Source: Solitalea canadensis DSM 3403 (GTDB lineage: Bacteria; Bacteroidota; Bacteroidia; Sphingobacteriales; Sphingobacteriaceae). Taken from it: a stretch of DNA of 64,000 nt. The DNA lies in the NCBI RefSeq assembly GCF_000242635.2, contig NC_017770.1:434001-498000 (forward strand), given 5' to 3'. The notes beneath the pieces were generated by a model, which saw nothing but the letters and a program-made list of their open reading frames with translations, searched no databases and was not told where the DNA came from. The position numbers were made by a program, and so were the translations under genes. Each line of letters begins with the position of its first letter. The stretch's first letter is position 1. Shown in pieces: positions 26,693 through 35,682 of this stretch.

Positions 26693-27589
26693 ATGATTTC
26701 CTTCAATTTAAAAGACCTTAAACCATCAGAAGCACAAAGCTATCTGCAACATGCAATAGCACCTCGTCCGATTTGTTTTGCGGCGACGGTGGATGCCGAC
26801 GGTAACCATAATTTAAGTCCGTTTAGTTTTTTCAATTTATTTAGCTCCAATCCGCCTGTTTGTGTGTTTTCTCCCGCGCGACGAGTTCGTGATAATACTA
26901 CTAAACATACGTTAGAAAATGTTAAAGTAGTTCCGGAAGTAGTGATCAATATTGTGAATTATGAAATGGTACAACAAACTTCATTGGCAAGTACTGAATA
27001 TGCGAAAGGAGTAAATGAGTTTGAAAAAGCTGGTTTTACTATGCTTAAATCAGATGTTGTAAGGCCGATGCGTGTAGCAGAATCTCCTGTTCAGTTGGAA
27101 TGTAAAGTTCGGGAGGTAATTTCTCTTGGCAATGAAGGAGGGGCCGGAAACCTAATATTGGCTGAAATTGTAAAAATGCATATTCATGAAAGTGTGATGA
27201 ACGAGTCAGGAAACGGAATTGATCAGGCCAAAATGGATTTAGTTGCACGTTTGGGAGGCGATTGGTATTGCAGAGTAACTGAGCAGAACTTATTTAAAGT
27301 GGCTAAGCCATTAACAACATTAGGGATTGGAGTAGATCAAATTCCTTCAGCGATTCGAAACAGTAAAGTGTTAACCGGAAATAATTTAGGTCAGCTAGGT
27401 AATGTGGAGCATCTTCCATCAGAAGAAGAAGTAGAGACCACCAGGCATCTACCGGAAATCAAAGATATTTTCGACGCTTTCATCGGTGATAAAAACACAC
27501 TGGAGATTCATCTTCATAAAAAAGCAAAAGAACTACTTGATAGCGGTAATGTAGCGGACGCCTGGAAGGTGTTAATGACGCTTGATTAG
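26693..27589 (+). CDS. flavin reductase family protein
   Basis: 298 aa. An FMN-binding split-barrel domain covers about residues 15-200 (APRPICFAATVDADGNHNLSPFSFFNLF near the N-terminus, then PEVVINIVNYEMV). The C-terminal roughly 90 residues are an extension ending in a helical segment (HLHKKAKELLDSGNVADAW). The substrate is unknown; the position downstream of the FAH gene suggests a link to aromatic catabolism. Its ATG lies only seven bases after the right inverted repeat of the four-helix-bundle unit, so its natural leader may have been altered. Confidence 0.85.
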   Translation: MISFNLKDLKPSEAQSYLQHAIAPRPICFAATVDADGNHNLSPFSFFNLFSSNPPVCVFSPARRVRDNTTKHTLENVKVVPEVVINIVNYEMVQQTSLASTEYAKGVNEFEKAGFTMLKSDVVRPMRVAESPVQLECKVREVISLGNEGGAGNLILAEIVKMHIHESVMNESGNGIDQAKMDLVARLGGDWYCRVTEQNLFKVAKPLTTLGIGVDQIPSAIRNSKVLTGNNLGQLGNVEHLPSEEEVETTRHLPEIKDIFDAFIGDKNTLEIHLHKKAKELLDSGNVADAWKVLMTLD

Positions 27590-27660
27590 TCTATAGTTGA
27601 TAGTTCATAGATCATGGTTCATAGTACGTTGCTATGATCCATGAACTATGAACCATGAAC
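27589..27660. repeat. heptamer inverted-array element 2
   Basis: Five 7-bp units (27589-27623) face four inverted units (27633-27660). The inner 21-bp arms 27604-27624 and 27632-27652 match at 19 positions with a 7-nt loop. It starts at the last base of the flavin reductase stop codon. Confidence 0.75.
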
Positions 27661-27718
27661 CATTTGCTTTTCCGCATTTTCTTTCAGATATTCAGAGGAC
27701 AACAAATTTGCGTCCTCT

Positions 27719-29377
27719 ATGTCATTGTTCGAATCTAAATTCAACCATCCCTATTCTTACGATCCTAAATTTTCTAAACGAGTTGCTTATTTCAGTATGG
27801 AATTTGCCATTGACCAAAGCCTGAAAGTATATTCAGGAGGCCTAGGTTTTTTGGCTGGCTCACACATGCGTAGTGCCTTTGAGCTAAAGCAGAATCTGAT
27901 TGGCATAGGCATTCTATGGAAATATGGATATTATGATCAGATTAGGCAGCAGGATCAATCGATGAATGTACTCTTTCAGGAAAAGGTATATTCTTATTTG
28001 CAGGATACCGGCATTAAGTATACCATTGATGTGAACGGACATCCTGTATGGGTAACGGCTAAATACTTACCGCCACAATTATTCAACTCGGTGCCGATGT
28101 TTTTCCTGACTACTGATCTTCCTGAAAATGACTACCTGGCTCGGTCGATATCATTTCATTTGTATGACGCAGATCTTGCAGCTAAGATTGCTCAGTTTAT
28201 TTTGTTGGGGGTAGGAGGGGCTAAACTATTGGATGAACTTGGTTACAATGCAGAGGTGTATCATTTGAATGAAGCGCATGGTTTGGCCGCAAGCTTTTAC
28301 CTCTATCAAAAATATAAGAAGCTTGAAGAGGTAAAAAAGAGACTTGTGTTTACCACTCACACTCCCGAAGAAGCCGGGAATGAAAAGCATGATATCTACC
28401 TGCTAAACAAAATGGGCTATTTCTGTGGAACTAATTTTGACGAGGTTAAGTTCATTAGTGGCATGCACGACAATATTTTCGATTATTCGCAGGTTGCTAT
28501 GCGATTTGCACGTATCGCCAATGGTGTTTCCGCTTTGCATGGTGAAGTTTCGCGTAAAATGTGGAGTAAATACGAAGGACTATGTCCGATTATATCAATA
28601 ACAAATTCCCAAAACTATACCTATTGGGCGGATAAAGAAATGTATGATGCGTTAAAGACAAGCGACGATGAGCGTTTGGTTAGGCGTAAAAAATACATGA
28701 AAATGCGCTTGTTTGAAACTGTGTCGGATCAGGCTGGTGACTTATATGATCCGAATGTGCTGACTATTGTTTGGGCGCGCCGATTTGCAGGCTATAAACG
28801 CCCCGATTTAATTACTCAAAATCGCGAACGTTTCGAACGACTGATTACCAATAAAAAATACCCCATACAGATTATTTGGGCAGGTAAGCCGTATCCTATG
28901 GATTATGGGGCAATATCTACATTTAATAGTCTGGTGCACCTTTCTAAGGTGTATTCGAATATATCAGTGTTGGTAGGTTATGAGTTAAAACTTTCTAAGA
29001 AGCTAAAATATGGGACCGATATTTGGCTGAACAGTCCTCGCGTGCCACGTGAGGCTTCTGGTACATCAGGAATGACAGCATGTATGAACGGAGCTATCAA
29101 TTTTTCAACTCAAGACGGCTGGATACCAGAGTTTGCTAATGATAAGAACTCATTTTTAATTCCGTTGGCCGATCAATCAAAGTCGATTTCAGATCAGGAT
29201 ACTTCAGATCTGAATAATTTGTATGATATCCTCGAAAACCAGATCATTCCAATGTATTATGAACGTCCTGATGAATGGGTTGCGATGATGAAACGAAGTA
29301 TGACAGATGTACTTCCAGCTTTTGAATCAAATCGGATGGCCACTGAGTATTATGAAAAGTTATACTTGAATTCTTAA
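27719..29377 (+). CDS. alpha-glucan phosphorylase-like protein (GT35 family)
   Basis: 552 aa, the short form of the glycogen/alpha-glucan phosphorylase family. Family landmarks are VAYFSMEFAIDQSLKVYSGG and LGFLAGSHMRSA (N-terminus), VYHLNEAHGLAASF, RFAGYKRPDLI, and PREASGTSGMTACMNG followed by STQDGWIPEF. In canonical enzymes the GTxxMK segment carries the lysine that binds pyridoxal phosphate; here the equivalent position is Thr453. Either this clade uses a different mechanism or it is not a phosphorylase. It ends with a 4-bp tail-to-tail overlap with the next gene. Confidence 0.85.
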   Translation: MSLFESKFNHPYSYDPKFSKRVAYFSMEFAIDQSLKVYSGGLGFLAGSHMRSAFELKQNLIGIGILWKYGYYDQIRQQDQSMNVLFQEKVYSYLQDTGIKYTIDVNGHPVWVTAKYLPPQLFNSVPMFFLTTDLPENDYLARSISFHLYDADLAAKIAQFILLGVGGAKLLDELGYNAEVYHLNEAHGLAASFYLYQKYKKLEEVKKRLVFTTHTPEEAGNEKHDIYLLNKMGYFCGTNFDEVKFISGMHDNIFDYSQVAMRFARIANGVSALHGEVSRKMWSKYEGLCPIISITNSQNYTYWADKEMYDALKTSDDERLVRRKKYMKMRLFETVSDQAGDLYDPNVLTIVWARRFAGYKRPDLITQNRERFERLITNKKYPIQIIWAGKPYPMDYGAISTFNSLVHLSKVYSNISVLVGYELKLSKKLKYGTDIWLNSPRVPREASGTSGMTACMNGAINFSTQDGWIPEFANDKNSFLIPLADQSKSISDQDTSDLNNLYDILENQIIPMYYERPDEWVAMMKRSMTDVLPAFESNRMATEYYEKLYLNS

Positions 29378-29905
29378 GTGCTACGAGAATTCTGCAAATG
29401 GATGTTTCTGAAATCGTCTATTATAGATTCTGTATAATATTCTAATTGTGTCCTATTGATTATGATTGAAGCATACCAAATGATCGGAATAATAAGCCAT
29501 ACAAGTATTAATAAAATTAAGGCATACACACTATAATCCAAAAGAATATTTAATACAAAAGAGATTACGGTAAACACTACTAAAAAAATTAATATAAGTA
29601 GTGAGCCAATTTGACGGTTTTCACTAAGAGGGTTTATTAGTGTATTAATTTTTGTACTTGTATTATCAGGTTCTAGTTGCATTGTAATAATGCCAATCCC
29701 TCTGTTATTGGTAAAAGAATACTTCTCCTTTGAAACTATAATGGTGTTTTCACAAACATTGAACTCCTTGTATTCAATAAGTTTACTCCAAATGAATTCG
29801 TGCAAGCTATTATTTTTTAGTTGCTTTTGCGATTCAATAAAATCTAGAATAACGTTGGATGGTTGGTTAATTATAAAACTTTGATTTGAGTCTACTAAAG
29901 TTCAT
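29374..29905 (-). pseudogene. two-span membrane protein with probable N-terminal frameshift
   Basis: The longest frame (29374-29805) encodes 143 aa from a TTG, with two adjacent membrane helices (about 67-90 and 95-118). The same frame stays open upstream to about 29893 but contains no ATG. An ATG at 29905-29903 opens a frame one base out of register. Removing one A from the run at 29875-29878 joins them into MNFSRLKSKFIINQPSNV followed by the rest. This looks like a one-base indel, either a real mutation or an assembly error. The family is not recognised. Confidence 0.6.
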
Positions 29906-29927
29906 TTTGTGGGCAAGTTGTGATCTT

Positions 29928-30116
29928 CTATTTTTTTAACAAGGCTTCTCTATACGTTCTGCTAACAGATATCTGCTTGTCTCTTATTTGGACAAAACTA
30001 CCTTTTATTGCTTGAAGTTGGTTAAGATTGATAATAAATGATTTATGAACATGTAAGAAGTCTTTTGCAGGCAATGACTTGTGAAAAGGTGAGGAAGTTG
30101 TAATTAAAAGGTTCAT
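29928..30116 (-). pseudogene. LytTR DNA-binding domain remnant
   Basis: A 62-aa frame whose bulk, LPAKDFLHVHKSFIINLNQL then IRDKQISVSRTYREALL, matches the second half of a LytTR DNA-binding domain. The first half of the domain and any receiver domain are missing. The ATG sits in heptamer element 3 and is preceded at once by an in-frame TGA, so the gene was probably cut at this repeat. Expression is unlikely. Confidence 0.75.
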
Positions 30117-30150
30117 AGATCATATTTATATAGGCTATGATCTATGAACC
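30110..30150. repeat. heptamer inverted-array element 3
   Basis: Perfect 15-bp arms (30110-30124 and 30136-30150) made of 7-bp units, with an 11-nt loop. Further related units continue to 30164, where the TAG stop of the M16 gene lies. Confidence 0.75.
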
Positions 30151-30163
30151 ATAATCCCATGAA

Positions 30164-32236
30164 CTATTTAAAATCAGCTTCAGTAACGCCTTCGTTTACT
30201 TTCACTTCTTTTACTTTCATGTCAATTTGTTGTGGCCCGGCAGAAATAGATAAAGAGTGTGGCATAAGAACGCCATTTACTGCTTTATAATCACCATATT
30301 CAATAGATTGAGTCATTTCTTGTCCGGTAGGCAGTTTTATTGTTTCTTCCGATTTAACCAATAAAGAAGAAGTAACATCAAAATACTTATAAGAAGTTTT
30401 TCCGGCAGGAGAGTTGATTTTAACTTTATAAGCATCCTTGTCATTCACCTTCTCAATACCATCAACTAATAAATTAAATTTATCTGCTGTGTAATAAAAC
30501 TCAGGGAAAAGTGTATGCTCTTCTTGCTTTTTCTTTACTTCATCAGCTTCAAACGGATTTTTCTGACCTTGCATCTCATTGTAACCGGTTTTGCCGTCAA
30601 ATACAGATTTCATGATCGTCATGCCGTTGATGCTCATGCTTTGGAATTCTTTATTCGGAACCATTTGTTTAAATAAAGCATTCAACGTCATGCCCTGAAC
30701 CGAGGCTTCAGCATTAATAGCAACCGTTTTTACTGCTTTTACTTTATTTGGCCCACCAATAGCCTGAATGTATTTATCCATTACATTTTGAGGCGAAACA
30801 TTAGAAACCTTCGGAGCAGTTCCTTTTACAATAGGATTTGCATACTTATCGAAGTAATTAACTTTGTAACCTAATTTCTCTAATTTCGGACCTACTTCTG
30901 CTGCTTTGCCAACAACAATGATGCGAGCCTGATTATTCAGGAAATATTTCCTGGCTACACGCTGAATATCTGCAGCGGTAACTGCATTTATTTTTTGCAG
31001 AAATGTTTGATAAAAGTTTTTAGGCAATCCTTCTATTTCAATATTCAGTGCATATTCTGCAATTTTTGCTTTATCCTCCAAGCCCATTGCAAAGCTTCCA
31101 TTGTAGGTGTTTTTTACTAGCTGAATATCGTCTTCACTTGCATTTTCAGAGCCTATACGTTTTATCTCGTTTAATATCTGGATAACAGCACTATCTGCAA
31201 CAGCATTTCTAACACTTGCTGAAGCTCCAAAACGGGCCCCATAACGATTAGAACCTACAGACGAGTAAGAACCATACGTATAACCGTGTTTTTCTCGAAG
31301 ATTTAAGAATAAGTATCCGTTTGAACCTCCACCTAAGATTTGGTTAGCTAAAACTAAAGCGAAATAATCAGGGTTATTTTTAGTGTTATCAACAATGTTG
31401 GTTACAGAAACCTCAGATTGAACGGCATTTGGAACATCAATTAAATCAATTTCAGTTGTCGAAACATTTACAGGTTTCTTTACAGATGGTTCATTTAACG
31501 TTCCAAGCTTCCAATTTCCGAAATACTTAGTTGCTAGTTTTTTAGCATTTTCAAGTTTAATGTCTCCGGTGAAAACTAAATAGGATTTATTAGGGACAAA
31601 CTGTGCTTTATACGCTGATTTAACATCATCAAGTTTAATTCCGTTTAGCTTCTCTTCTGTTTCAAATTCACCAAAAGGGTGATCTGTGCCATAGACTAAA
31701 GCAGAAACAACTCTCCCTGATATGGCTTTTGCACTTTTTTCACCTGACTTTAATCCAGTGATAGCTTGCGACTTAATTTTATCAAAAGACTCCTGTGGGA
31801 ATGCCGGATTTAAAGTTGCATCAGCCATTAACTCAAATGCTTTATCAAAGTATTTCGTTAATGCTGAAGCCGAAGCTCCATTAGCCGAAGCACTTACATT
31901 TGCACCCATAAAATCTACTTCCTCATCAAATTTAGCTTTTGATCGGGTGGTAGTTCCTTCGTTCATCATCGCACTCATTAAGCCTGAAGTCCCGGCTTTA
32001 CTACCTTCAAGTTTAGGGACCCGATCAAGCATTAAGCTAGCTGAAACTGTGGGTAATTTGTGGTCTTCAACAACTAAAACCTTCATGCCGTTAGGAAGCG
32101 TAAAAGTTTGCGGCTGACCAATGTTGATAACCGGAGCAGGTCCTGCTGCAGGTTTGTGTGTTCTGTCTATTGTTTGTGCTAGAGTAGAGGTAATGATAAA
32201 TGCTACTGTAGCTACACTTAAAAATATCTTTTTCAT
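30164..32236 (-). CDS. M16-family peptidase-like protein, non-catalytic partner
   Basis: 690 aa with signal peptide (KKIFLSVATVAFIITSTLAQ). Two pitrilysin-type half-domains cover about residues 35-480, but the zinc motif HxxEH is missing where expected (LEGSKAGTSGLMSAMMNEG). The C-terminal roughly 200 residues (from about DKYIQAIGGPNKVKAV) form a beta-rich domain like those of periplasmic lipid- or lipoprotein-handling proteins. It lies 21 bp after the active M16 gene; the two probably form a periplasmic heterodimer, as known for other M16B pairs. Confidence 0.88.
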   Translation of the reverse strand: MKKIFLSVATVAFIITSTLAQTIDRTHKPAAGPAPVINIGQPQTFTLPNGMKVLVVEDHKLPTVSASLMLDRVPKLEGSKAGTSGLMSAMMNEGTTTRSKAKFDEEVDFMGANVSASANGASASALTKYFDKAFELMADATLNPAFPQESFDKIKSQAITGLKSGEKSAKAISGRVVSALVYGTDHPFGEFETEEKLNGIKLDDVKSAYKAQFVPNKSYLVFTGDIKLENAKKLATKYFGNWKLGTLNEPSVKKPVNVSTTEIDLIDVPNAVQSEVSVTNIVDNTKNNPDYFALVLANQILGGGSNGYLFLNLREKHGYTYGSYSSVGSNRYGARFGASASVRNAVADSAVIQILNEIKRIGSENASEDDIQLVKNTYNGSFAMGLEDKAKIAEYALNIEIEGLPKNFYQTFLQKINAVTAADIQRVARKYFLNNQARIIVVGKAAEVGPKLEKLGYKVNYFDKYANPIVKGTAPKVSNVSPQNVMDKYIQAIGGPNKVKAVKTVAINAEASVQGMTLNALFKQMVPNKEFQSMSINGMTIMKSVFDGKTGYNEMQGQKNPFEADEVKKKQEEHTLFPEFYYTADKFNLLVDGIEKVNDKDAYKVKINSPAGKTSYKYFDVTSSLLVKSEETIKLPTGQEMTQSIEYGDYKAVNGVLMPHSLSISAGPQQIDMKVKEVKVNEGVTEADFK

Positions 32237-32257
32237 GATGTTTTCTGTTCTGGTTAA

Positions 32258-33577
32258 TTATTGGTTGCTTTTAGGTAGGTAATACAATAACACTCGTTGA
32301 TTTGGGCTTAAGTATTTTTTTGCCACATCTCTGATCTCTTCGCGAGTTATAGAACGGTAAACAGAAAGTTCAGTGTTGATTAAGTTGGTGTTTTTATGGA
32401 ACGTGTAGGCATCAGCAAGATTATTTGCAATACCCTCAACACCCTTGTTTGCATTTACAAAGTTGTTTTCCATAATATTTTGTAGCTTTTGATAATCATT
32501 TTCGGAGATTAACTCATTTTGCATTTTAGCGATCTCTTCATCAATGTCTTTTAAAAGATCATTTAGACTTGCATTATTGTTAGGCAATGCATAAGTAATA
32601 TATGCACCGTAGTCTTCCAACGTATATGGGAATGCACCTACCTGAATGGCGTTTTTCTTTTCGTCTACCATTTTTTTGTATAAACGTGAGCTACCGCCGT
32701 TTGATAAAATAGTAGAGATCATGTTTAATACATAAGAATCACGGCTTTTCATACCCGGAACACGATAGGCCGTAATAATAGCAGGGATCTGAATATTGGC
32801 ATCATAAACAGAGTCAACAATAGCTTGAGTAATGGGAGCTTCTTCTATAGAAGGTTGGACAACATCTGGGCCTTTCTGAACCGGACCGAAATAAGCTTTG
32901 ATCAAACTTTTAGTTTTGTCTACATCAATATCTCCGGCGATAACTAAGCAAGCATTATTCGGAACATAAAACTTCTTGAAGAACGCTTTAAACTCCTCTA
33001 GTTTAGCAGCATCAAGGTCGGCCATAGATCCGATCGTTTGCCAGTGATAAGGATGCTTGTTGAATAAACGAACAAATACCTCTTCTGCAAAGCGGCCATA
33101 AGGCTGGTTGTCGATACGCAAGCGCTTCTCTTCTTTAACCACTTCATTTTGGGTCTTTACCCCAATCTCATTAATAACAGGGTGCAGCATACGTTCCGAT
33201 TCAAGCCATAAGCCGGTTTCTAATTCATTTGATGGTAATACTTCATAGTAATAAGTACGATCCTGAGTGGTGTTTGCATTATTCTGACCGCCAGCTTTAG
33301 ACACGATTTTCATGAATTCGCCGCGTTTGATGTTGTCGGAACCTTCAAATAGTAAATGCTCGAAAAAATGTGCAAATCCAGTTCGATTGGTTTGTTCATT
33401 TTTGGATCCTACGTGGTACATTACAGAAACTGTAACTACCGGTGCTGCATTATCTTTATGCAGGATCACATGCAGTCCATTGTCTAGATCATATTCTGTA
33501 AAATCTACTTTTTGGGCATAGATAGATGAGCTTAAGCCCAGCAGGAGTGATAGCGCTCCAATTAGCCTTTTATTCAT
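32258..33577 (-). CDS. M16-family zinc peptidase, catalytic subunit
   Basis: 439 aa with signal peptide (MNKRLIGALSLLLGLSSSIYAQ). The inverted zinc motif HFFEH (His70, Glu73, His74) and downstream KTQNEVVKEEKRLR, carrying the further Glu ligand, identify an active pitrilysin/M16B protease. It is first of the two-gene leftward operon with the non-catalytic partner. Likely substrates are short peptides in the periplasm; specificity is unknown. Confidence 0.92.
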   Translation of the reverse strand: MNKRLIGALSLLLGLSSSIYAQKVDFTEYDLDNGLHVILHKDNAAPVVTVSVMYHVGSKNEQTNRTGFAHFFEHLLFEGSDNIKRGEFMKIVSKAGGQNNANTTQDRTYYYEVLPSNELETGLWLESERMLHPVINEIGVKTQNEVVKEEKRLRIDNQPYGRFAEEVFVRLFNKHPYHWQTIGSMADLDAAKLEEFKAFFKKFYVPNNACLVIAGDIDVDKTKSLIKAYFGPVQKGPDVVQPSIEEAPITQAIVDSVYDANIQIPAIITAYRVPGMKSRDSYVLNMISTILSNGGSSRLYKKMVDEKKNAIQVGAFPYTLEDYGAYITYALPNNNASLNDLLKDIDEEIAKMQNELISENDYQKLQNIMENNFVNANKGVEGIANNLADAYTFHKNTNLINTELSVYRSITREEIRDVAKKYLSPNQRVLLYYLPKSNQ

Positions 33578-33744
33578 GTTAATAAGTGATGAAATTAATG
33601 ATTACGGTTAAAATATAACAACGAAGTTATAAAATAGGAAAGTTAACTGTATACAAAACAACCGTATGATAAAATTATTACATACAGGTAGTTATACCGT
33701 TTAAGTAGAGTAGATGATGAGTTTTTGTGATGACTGCAAACACA

Positions 33745-33775
33745 AAAAGCTTAATCCTGTATGGATCAAGCTTTT
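33745..33775 (-). terminator. terminator of rpsT
   Basis: AAAAGCTT (33745-33752) pairs with AAGCTTTT (33768-33775), with ATCC/GGAT inside. The minus strand continues with TTTTTG, 25 bp after the rpsT stop. Confidence 0.8.
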
Positions 33776-33799
33776 AAAATATTGTTATGCTAAATCAGA

Positions 33800-34054
33800 T
33801 TAACCTAATTTGCTTACGAATTTGGCTAATTTAGATTTGTTGTTAGCTGCTTTGTTTTTGTGAATAACGTTTTTCTTAGCTAAACGATCTAACATAGAAG
33901 AAACTTTTCTGTAAAGCTCAGTTGCCTCAGCTTTGCTGTTCATTCCACGTAATTTTTTGATAGCGTTACGAGTAGTTTTAGCCTGGTAACGGTTTCTTAA
34001 GCGTTTAGTTGCGTTAGCACGAATTCTCTTTATCGCTGATTTATGATTTGCCAT
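33800..34054 (-). CDS. rpsT: 30S ribosomal protein S20
   Basis: 84 aa, basic and helical, starting [20 protein letters not shown], the typical bS20 N-terminus; it binds the 5' and 3' minor domains of 16S rRNA. It is a single-gene unit with a textbook Bacteroidota promoter (34085-34115) and its own terminator. Confidence 0.98.
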   Translation of the reverse strand: MANHKSAIKRIRANATKRLRNRYQAKTTRNAIKKLRGMNSKAEATELYRKVSSMLDRLAKKNVIHKNKAANNKSKLAKFVSKLG

Positions 34055-34379
34055 GATATATAAACTCTTTTCTTAAAAGGACTGCAAATATAGAGCTAAT
34101 AATTTAAAAAGCAAACAACAATTTAAATTTTAGATGTTTGCAAAAGCGAGCCCTAAAAAATGCTGCTGCAAATGTACTTTTTTTGATTGGTAATTAAAGC
34201 CCATTAGTCTACTATTAACTGTTTACCCTTTTATAGTCGATCGTTCAGTTAACTTTTAATAAAGTAATTCGTTTAACAATATGATGCTGTATTAATTATC
34301 TTTTGATAAAATTAAATTCATATTAATATACGAAAAGATTTTTTTAGCTAGTATTGCTAAACATTAGTTAATATCACCT
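34055..34379. other. divergent region rpsT / propeller lipoprotein
   Basis: Contains the rpsT promoter. For the rightward gene only TAGTATTG at 34349-34356, one mismatch from consensus and without a good -33, is seen. Nothing else stands out. Confidence 0.4.
34085..34115 (-). promoter_or_regulatory. promoter of rpsT
   Basis: On the minus strand TTTG (34115-34112), 19 nt, TATATTTG (34092-34085): an exact Bacteroidota consensus 31 bp from the ATG. Confidence 0.85.
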
Positions 34380-35663
34380 ATGAAAATTTATTACTTCATT
34401 CTATCGTTTATAGCGATAATTTTATTTCAGATAGGATGTAAAAAAGTGTCTTCGGTACCCGTAAAAACAAAAATGGTTCTTGCCGAAAAAAAATCTGTAG
34501 ACACACTGACCTCGGTTATTCACACACTTAAGCCCTACTCAGATCTGGTATTAGATACATCAATTTCATTACAATCAGCACCTGGCACTAAATCAGTTCT
34601 TTTTAATAGTGATGGAAGTCGGTTGTATGCCTTAAACTTGGAAGGTTTAAGTGTGTATGAGTTTGATCAGCAGGAGAAAAGAGTACTACGGGAGTTTAGA
34701 TTTAAACCAACAATTGGTGAAGGATGGAGTTATGAAGATGCAAAGAAAATAATTTCGTACAAGGAAAAACCGGTAGAGGCGGCTATAAGTAACCATGATA
34801 GTATTTTATGGGTTTCGCTTCACAATGCTGAGGGAATCGTTCCGATCTTATTGAATGATATTCCAAAAATGAAAGCGCTTCATCCTGAACGAGATTCATT
34901 GCAAAAGGAGGTGAAAGTTATATACACGAATGACGCTACACCTGATACAATTTATTGTCCATTGATAAAAACCGGAAAAACGCCAAAGGTTATTGTTGCT
35001 GATAAGAAAAGTCAATATTTATTGGTTAGTAACTGGCATTCTCATTCCACGAGTGTTTTAACAATTGATCCGGATCATTTCCCTTTCGCCTATCTGCTTA
35101 AAAATATTTCAATGGGAGCTATTCCCAGGGGGATTGTTGTCGACAATAACAATGAGCGATCTTTTGTAGCGATCATGGGTGGTGCGCGTATCAATGTGGT
35201 AAATATGAAGACATGGGAAAATGAACCTCCTATTAATGTGGCATCCAATCCCAGACACCTAGTTATGGATACTAAAGGACGACTATTTGTTTCCTATAAT
35301 ATGCTTTCGGAAGTTGCTTGTATCGATCCTTTAACAGGGCAAACCCTTTTTACTGCTAAGACTGAATCTCACCCGCGTACAATTATTTTATCAAAAAATG
35401 GCCAGTTTTTATTTGTTACCTGTTATAAAGGAAATAAGTTGGATGTTTTTAAAATAGTTGATAATGGGCTTGTAAAGATTTATTCACTTGATTCGAAAGG
35501 TAGGCCTGTAGGTGTAGATATTTTTGAAGATGATGATACACTTGAAGCCTGGGTTTGTAACTATACGATTGGAACTATTAAAGTTTTTAAGTTTCAAAAA
35601 CATCAGGATGAATTAAATCTGGCTATTACAAAGAAAAAGCGGCTGTCTCAGTCAATAAATTAA
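34380..35663 (+). CDS. beta-propeller lipoprotein (YVTN/YncE-like)
   Basis: 427 aa. The N-terminus MKIYYFILSFIAIILFQIGC has a lipobox, so it is probably an outer-membrane lipoprotein. The mature part shows repeated blades with signatures such as GTKSVLFNSDGSRLYALN, NPRHLVMDTKGRLFVSYN and HPRTIILSKNGQFLFVTC, as in YncE/lactonase-like seven-bladed propellers. Function is unknown. The phospholipase-C-like gene starts 19 bp downstream, so they are probably an operon. Confidence 0.8.
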   Translation: MKIYYFILSFIAIILFQIGCKKVSSVPVKTKMVLAEKKSVDTLTSVIHTLKPYSDLVLDTSISLQSAPGTKSVLFNSDGSRLYALNLEGLSVYEFDQQEKRVLREFRFKPTIGEGWSYEDAKKIISYKEKPVEAAISNHDSILWVSLHNAEGIVPILLNDIPKMKALHPERDSLQKEVKVIYTNDATPDTIYCPLIKTGKTPKVIVADKKSQYLLVSNWHSHSTSVLTIDPDHFPFAYLLKNISMGAIPRGIVVDNNNERSFVAIMGGARINVVNMKTWENEPPINVASNPRHLVMDTKGRLFVSYNMLSEVACIDPLTGQTLFTAKTESHPRTIILSKNGQFLFVTCYKGNKLDVFKIVDNGLVKIYSLDSKGRPVGVDIFEDDDTLEAWVCNYTIGTIKVFKFQKHQDELNLAITKKKRLSQSIN

Positions 35664-35682
35664 TTTTAACATCTATCTATTT

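Noticed and set aside
27589-27660. Reading the heptamer arrays as a CRISPR array
   Set aside because: Units are 7 bp without spacers and are arranged as inverted arms; there are no cas genes nearby.
31722-32117. 131-codon plus-strand ORF inside the M16 partner gene
   Set aside because: Antisense to a well-supported coding region, with no recognisable domain.
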